From Bacteroidota bacterium (GTDB lineage: Bacteria; Bacteroidota; Rhodothermia; Rhodothermales; Rubricoccaceae), in contig JADFLK010000009.1 in assembly GCA_022564455.1 (NCBI GenBank), forward strand, positions 1 to 14,628: a stretch of DNA of 14,628 nt. Reading direction: 5' to 3'. The translations under genes were made by a program, and so were the position numbers. This document shows, in pieces, positions 13,251-14,628 of the stretch (its first letter is position 1; every line of letters begins with the position of its first letter). The notes under the pieces were generated by a model, which was not told where the DNA came from, searched no databases, and saw nothing but the letters and a program-made list of their open reading frames with translations.

Positions 13251-14377
13251 CGTTTGCTGTTAAGGCGGAGTGCACGGATACGCGGGCGCGCACCGGTGTG
13301 CTTGGTACGGATCATGGCGAGATCCAGACACCTATCTTCATGCCTGTCGGTACGGTGGGGTCGGTAAAGGGGGTTTCGCCACGTGCGCTCATTGGGGATG
13401 TCCGGGCCCAGATCATCCTCGGCAACAGCTACCACTTGTACTTGCGGCCGGGGCGGGATGTCCTCCGCGAAGCTGGCGGACTGCATCCGTTTATGGCCTG
13501 GGATGGCCCGATTCTGACGGATTCGGGAGGATTTCAGGTATTCTCGCTCACAGAACTACGCAACATCACGGAAGAAGGGGTGCGCTTCCAGAGCCACCTG
13601 GACGGTTCAGCCCACATGTTTACACCAGAGTCCGTGGTTGATATCCAGCGCGACATCGGCTCGGACATCATGATGGTGCTGGACGAGTGCCCACCGGCGG
13701 ATGTCTCCGAGACCTACGCCCGTGAATCGAACGAGCGCACCGTCCGCTGGGCACAGCGCTGCAAAGTTCGCTGGGAAGAAACGGAGCCACTCTACGGCCA
13801 CAATCAGGCACTCTTCCCCATCGTCCAGGGCGCCGTCTATCCTGATGTTCGCCGCGAGTCCGCGCGCGCGCTGATGGAACTCGATGCGCCGGGCTACGCC
13901 ATCGGCGGGCTCTCCGTCGGCGAAACTGCCGACGTGATGTACGATATCGTGGAGGTGTGCGACGAGGAGCTGCCCCGCGAAAAACCACGCTACTTGATGG
14001 GCGTCGGTACGCCTGCGAACCTCATCGAGAACGTAGCGCGCGGCATCGATATGTTCGACTGCGTGATGCCCACGCGCAACGCCCGGAACGGCATGCTCTT
14101 CACCACCGATGGCATCGTCAACATCCGCAACGCGAAGTGGAAGACCTGCTTCGAACCCATCGACCCCGGCCTGGACCACTATGCAGCACAGACGTTCACC
14201 AAGGCCTACCTCCGGCACCTCGTCATCGCCAACGAGCCGCTGTTCATGGAAATCGCCTCCATCCAGAACCTGGCCTTCTACCTCTGGCTGATGGGCGAGA
14301 TGTGGATTGCCATCACGGAGGGCAGCTTCGCTGCGTGGAGGAATGAATGGGCGGAGCGGGTGAGCCGGAGGTTGTAA
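13247..14377 (+). CDS. tgt: Queuine/preQ1 tRNA-guanine transglycosylase (Tgt)
   Basis: Tgt swaps guanine 34 of tRNAs with GUN anticodons for preQ1, the committing step of queuosine formation in bacteria. The 376-residue protein is full length and collinear with the family. The general acid/base Asp is in TDSGGFQVFSL (Asp92). The nucleophile is in GIDMFDCVMPTRNARNG (Asp271). Substrate-pocket motifs IVQGA (192-196) and YAIGGLSVGE (217-226) are present. The structural zinc site of the Zymomonas and E. coli enzymes (CxCxxC plus a later His) is not. By alignment those positions are Leu309, His311, Ala314 and Gln340, while flanking residues (TKAYLRHL, NLAFYLWLMGE) are well kept. The fold therefore appears intact but zinc-free at this site. 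The ATG overlaps the preceding stop by four bases. The C-terminal wording resembles Bacteroidota enzymes as I recall them. Confidence 0.97.
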   Translation: MTFAVKAECTDTRARTGVLGTDHGEIQTPIFMPVGTVGSVKGVSPRALIGDVRAQIILGNSYHLYLRPGRDVLREAGGLHPFMAWDGPILTDSGGFQVFSLTELRNITEEGVRFQSHLDGSAHMFTPESVVDIQRDIGSDIMMVLDECPPADVSETYARESNERTVRWAQRCKVRWEETEPLYGHNQALFPIVQGAVYPDVRRESARALMELDAPGYAIGGLSVGETADVMYDIVEVCDEELPREKPRYLMGVGTPANLIENVARGIDMFDCVMPTRNARNGMLFTTDGIVNIRNAKWKTCFEPIDPGLDHYAAQTFTKAYLRHLVIANEPLFMEIASIQNLAFYLWLMGEMWIAITEGSFAAWRNEWAERVSRRL

Positions 14378-14433
14378 GTAGGTAGGACGCGCTCGCTGGT
14401 CCGAGTACGGAGGTGAGGCGTTAGGGCTGATCT

Positions 14434-14465
14434 AACCTTCCAACCTCCCAACCTGCCAACCTGAA
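14434..14465 (+). repeat. AACCTNCC octamer repeat, about four copies
   Basis: Four head-to-tail octamers (AACCTTCC, AACCTCCC, AACCTGCC, then AACCTGAA) lie in the spacer between tgt and the convergent gene at the right edge; the last copy is degenerate. A further TTTCCAACC follows at once. The surrounding spacer (14378-14542) holds no gene and no convincing terminator. Like the heptamers before mlaD, this looks like a short-word intergenic repeat. Confidence 0.6.
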
Positions 14466-14542
14466 ACTTTCCAACCAGAGCCCGAAGAACGATCTCCATA
14501 CACTACCCTTCTCGCTTTACACTTTTCCCTTTCCGAAGGGCC

Positions 14543-14628
14543 TTACCGCGGCTCCAGCACCGCGAGGTACGCCTCGTTGTCTCCGAGTAGATTGAGAGCT
14601 TTTGCGAGCTGGGGATCGGTGTCCAGCG
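14543..14628 (-). CDS. C-terminal fragment of a convergent gene, possibly S41 family peptidase
   Basis: On the minus strand, the 27 codons before a TAA at 14543-14545 translate to a coherent protein C-terminus that runs off the right edge of the window. The wording DTDPQLAKALNLLGDNEAYL, then AVLEPR, resembles the ends of some S41 carboxyl-terminal processing peptidases, where a DPQLxxALxLL motif closes the protein. Too little is visible for a firm family call; a helical-repeat protein is also possible. Codon use matches the GC-rich neighbours, and orientation is convergent with tgt. Confidence 0.4.
   Translation of the reverse strand, partial: LDTDPQLAKALNLLGDNEAYLAVLEPR

Noticed and set aside
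14527..14540. Hairpin CCCTT-TCCG-AAGGG beside the stop of the minus-strand gene as a terminator
   Set aside because: The stem is only 5 bp and no T-tract follows in either direction, so a terminator call is not supported.

Overview
The window is mostly one GC-rich gene block on the + strand of a Gram-negative (diderm) bacterium, joined at its left end to an unrelated AT-rich fragment. The GC-rich composition, the near absence of Shine-Dalgarno motifs, the form of the queuosine enzyme Tgt and the gene content suggest a GC-rich member of the Bacteroidota/Rhodothermota (Rhodothermales or Balneolales-like). This placement is inference from composition and protein style, not from a marker gene.

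Left end (1 to about 555). Bases 1-463 encode the middle of a family-5 (peptide/nickel-type) ABC transporter solute-binding protein. Its style resembles Candidatus Patescibacteria (Parcubacteria), and one TAG interrupts the frame at 350-352. Similarity fades near 460. From 555 the DNA encodes a YihY/BrkB-family membrane protein that lacks its N-terminal third. The simplest reading is a chimeric join, either a metagenome misassembly or a recombination scar, somewhere in about 460-555.

Centre (1398-11958). tamA (Omp85 outer-membrane protein with three POTRA domains), tamB (1741-residue inner-membrane-anchored periplasmic bridge), mlaE (permease), mlaF (ATPase) and mlaD (MCE substrate-binding protein) lie in one direction. 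tamA and tamB overlap by one base; mlaE and mlaF are separated by 2 bases. TamAB and MlaFED are two separately known routes for moving lipids, or inserting proteins, between the inner and outer membranes. Here they sit together as an envelope lipid-transport locus, without mlaA, mlaB or mlaC in view.

Right part (11958-14628). An AI-2E/PerM-family membrane protein overlaps mlaD by one base, and tgt (tRNA-guanine transglycosylase) overlaps it by four. This Tgt keeps both catalytic aspartates but appears to have lost all four zinc ligands. After a spacer with an octamer repeat, the C-terminus of a convergent minus-strand gene enters from the right edge, possibly an S41 peptidase.

The most notable points are the composite TamAB-Mla arrangement, the five-copy RPFD repeat in TamB with a lone cysteine pair in one copy, the zinc-less Tgt, the chimeric left end and the short-word repeats in the two long spacers. 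I found no CRISPR array, tRNA, rRNA or insertion sequence. I see no wholly unknown system.
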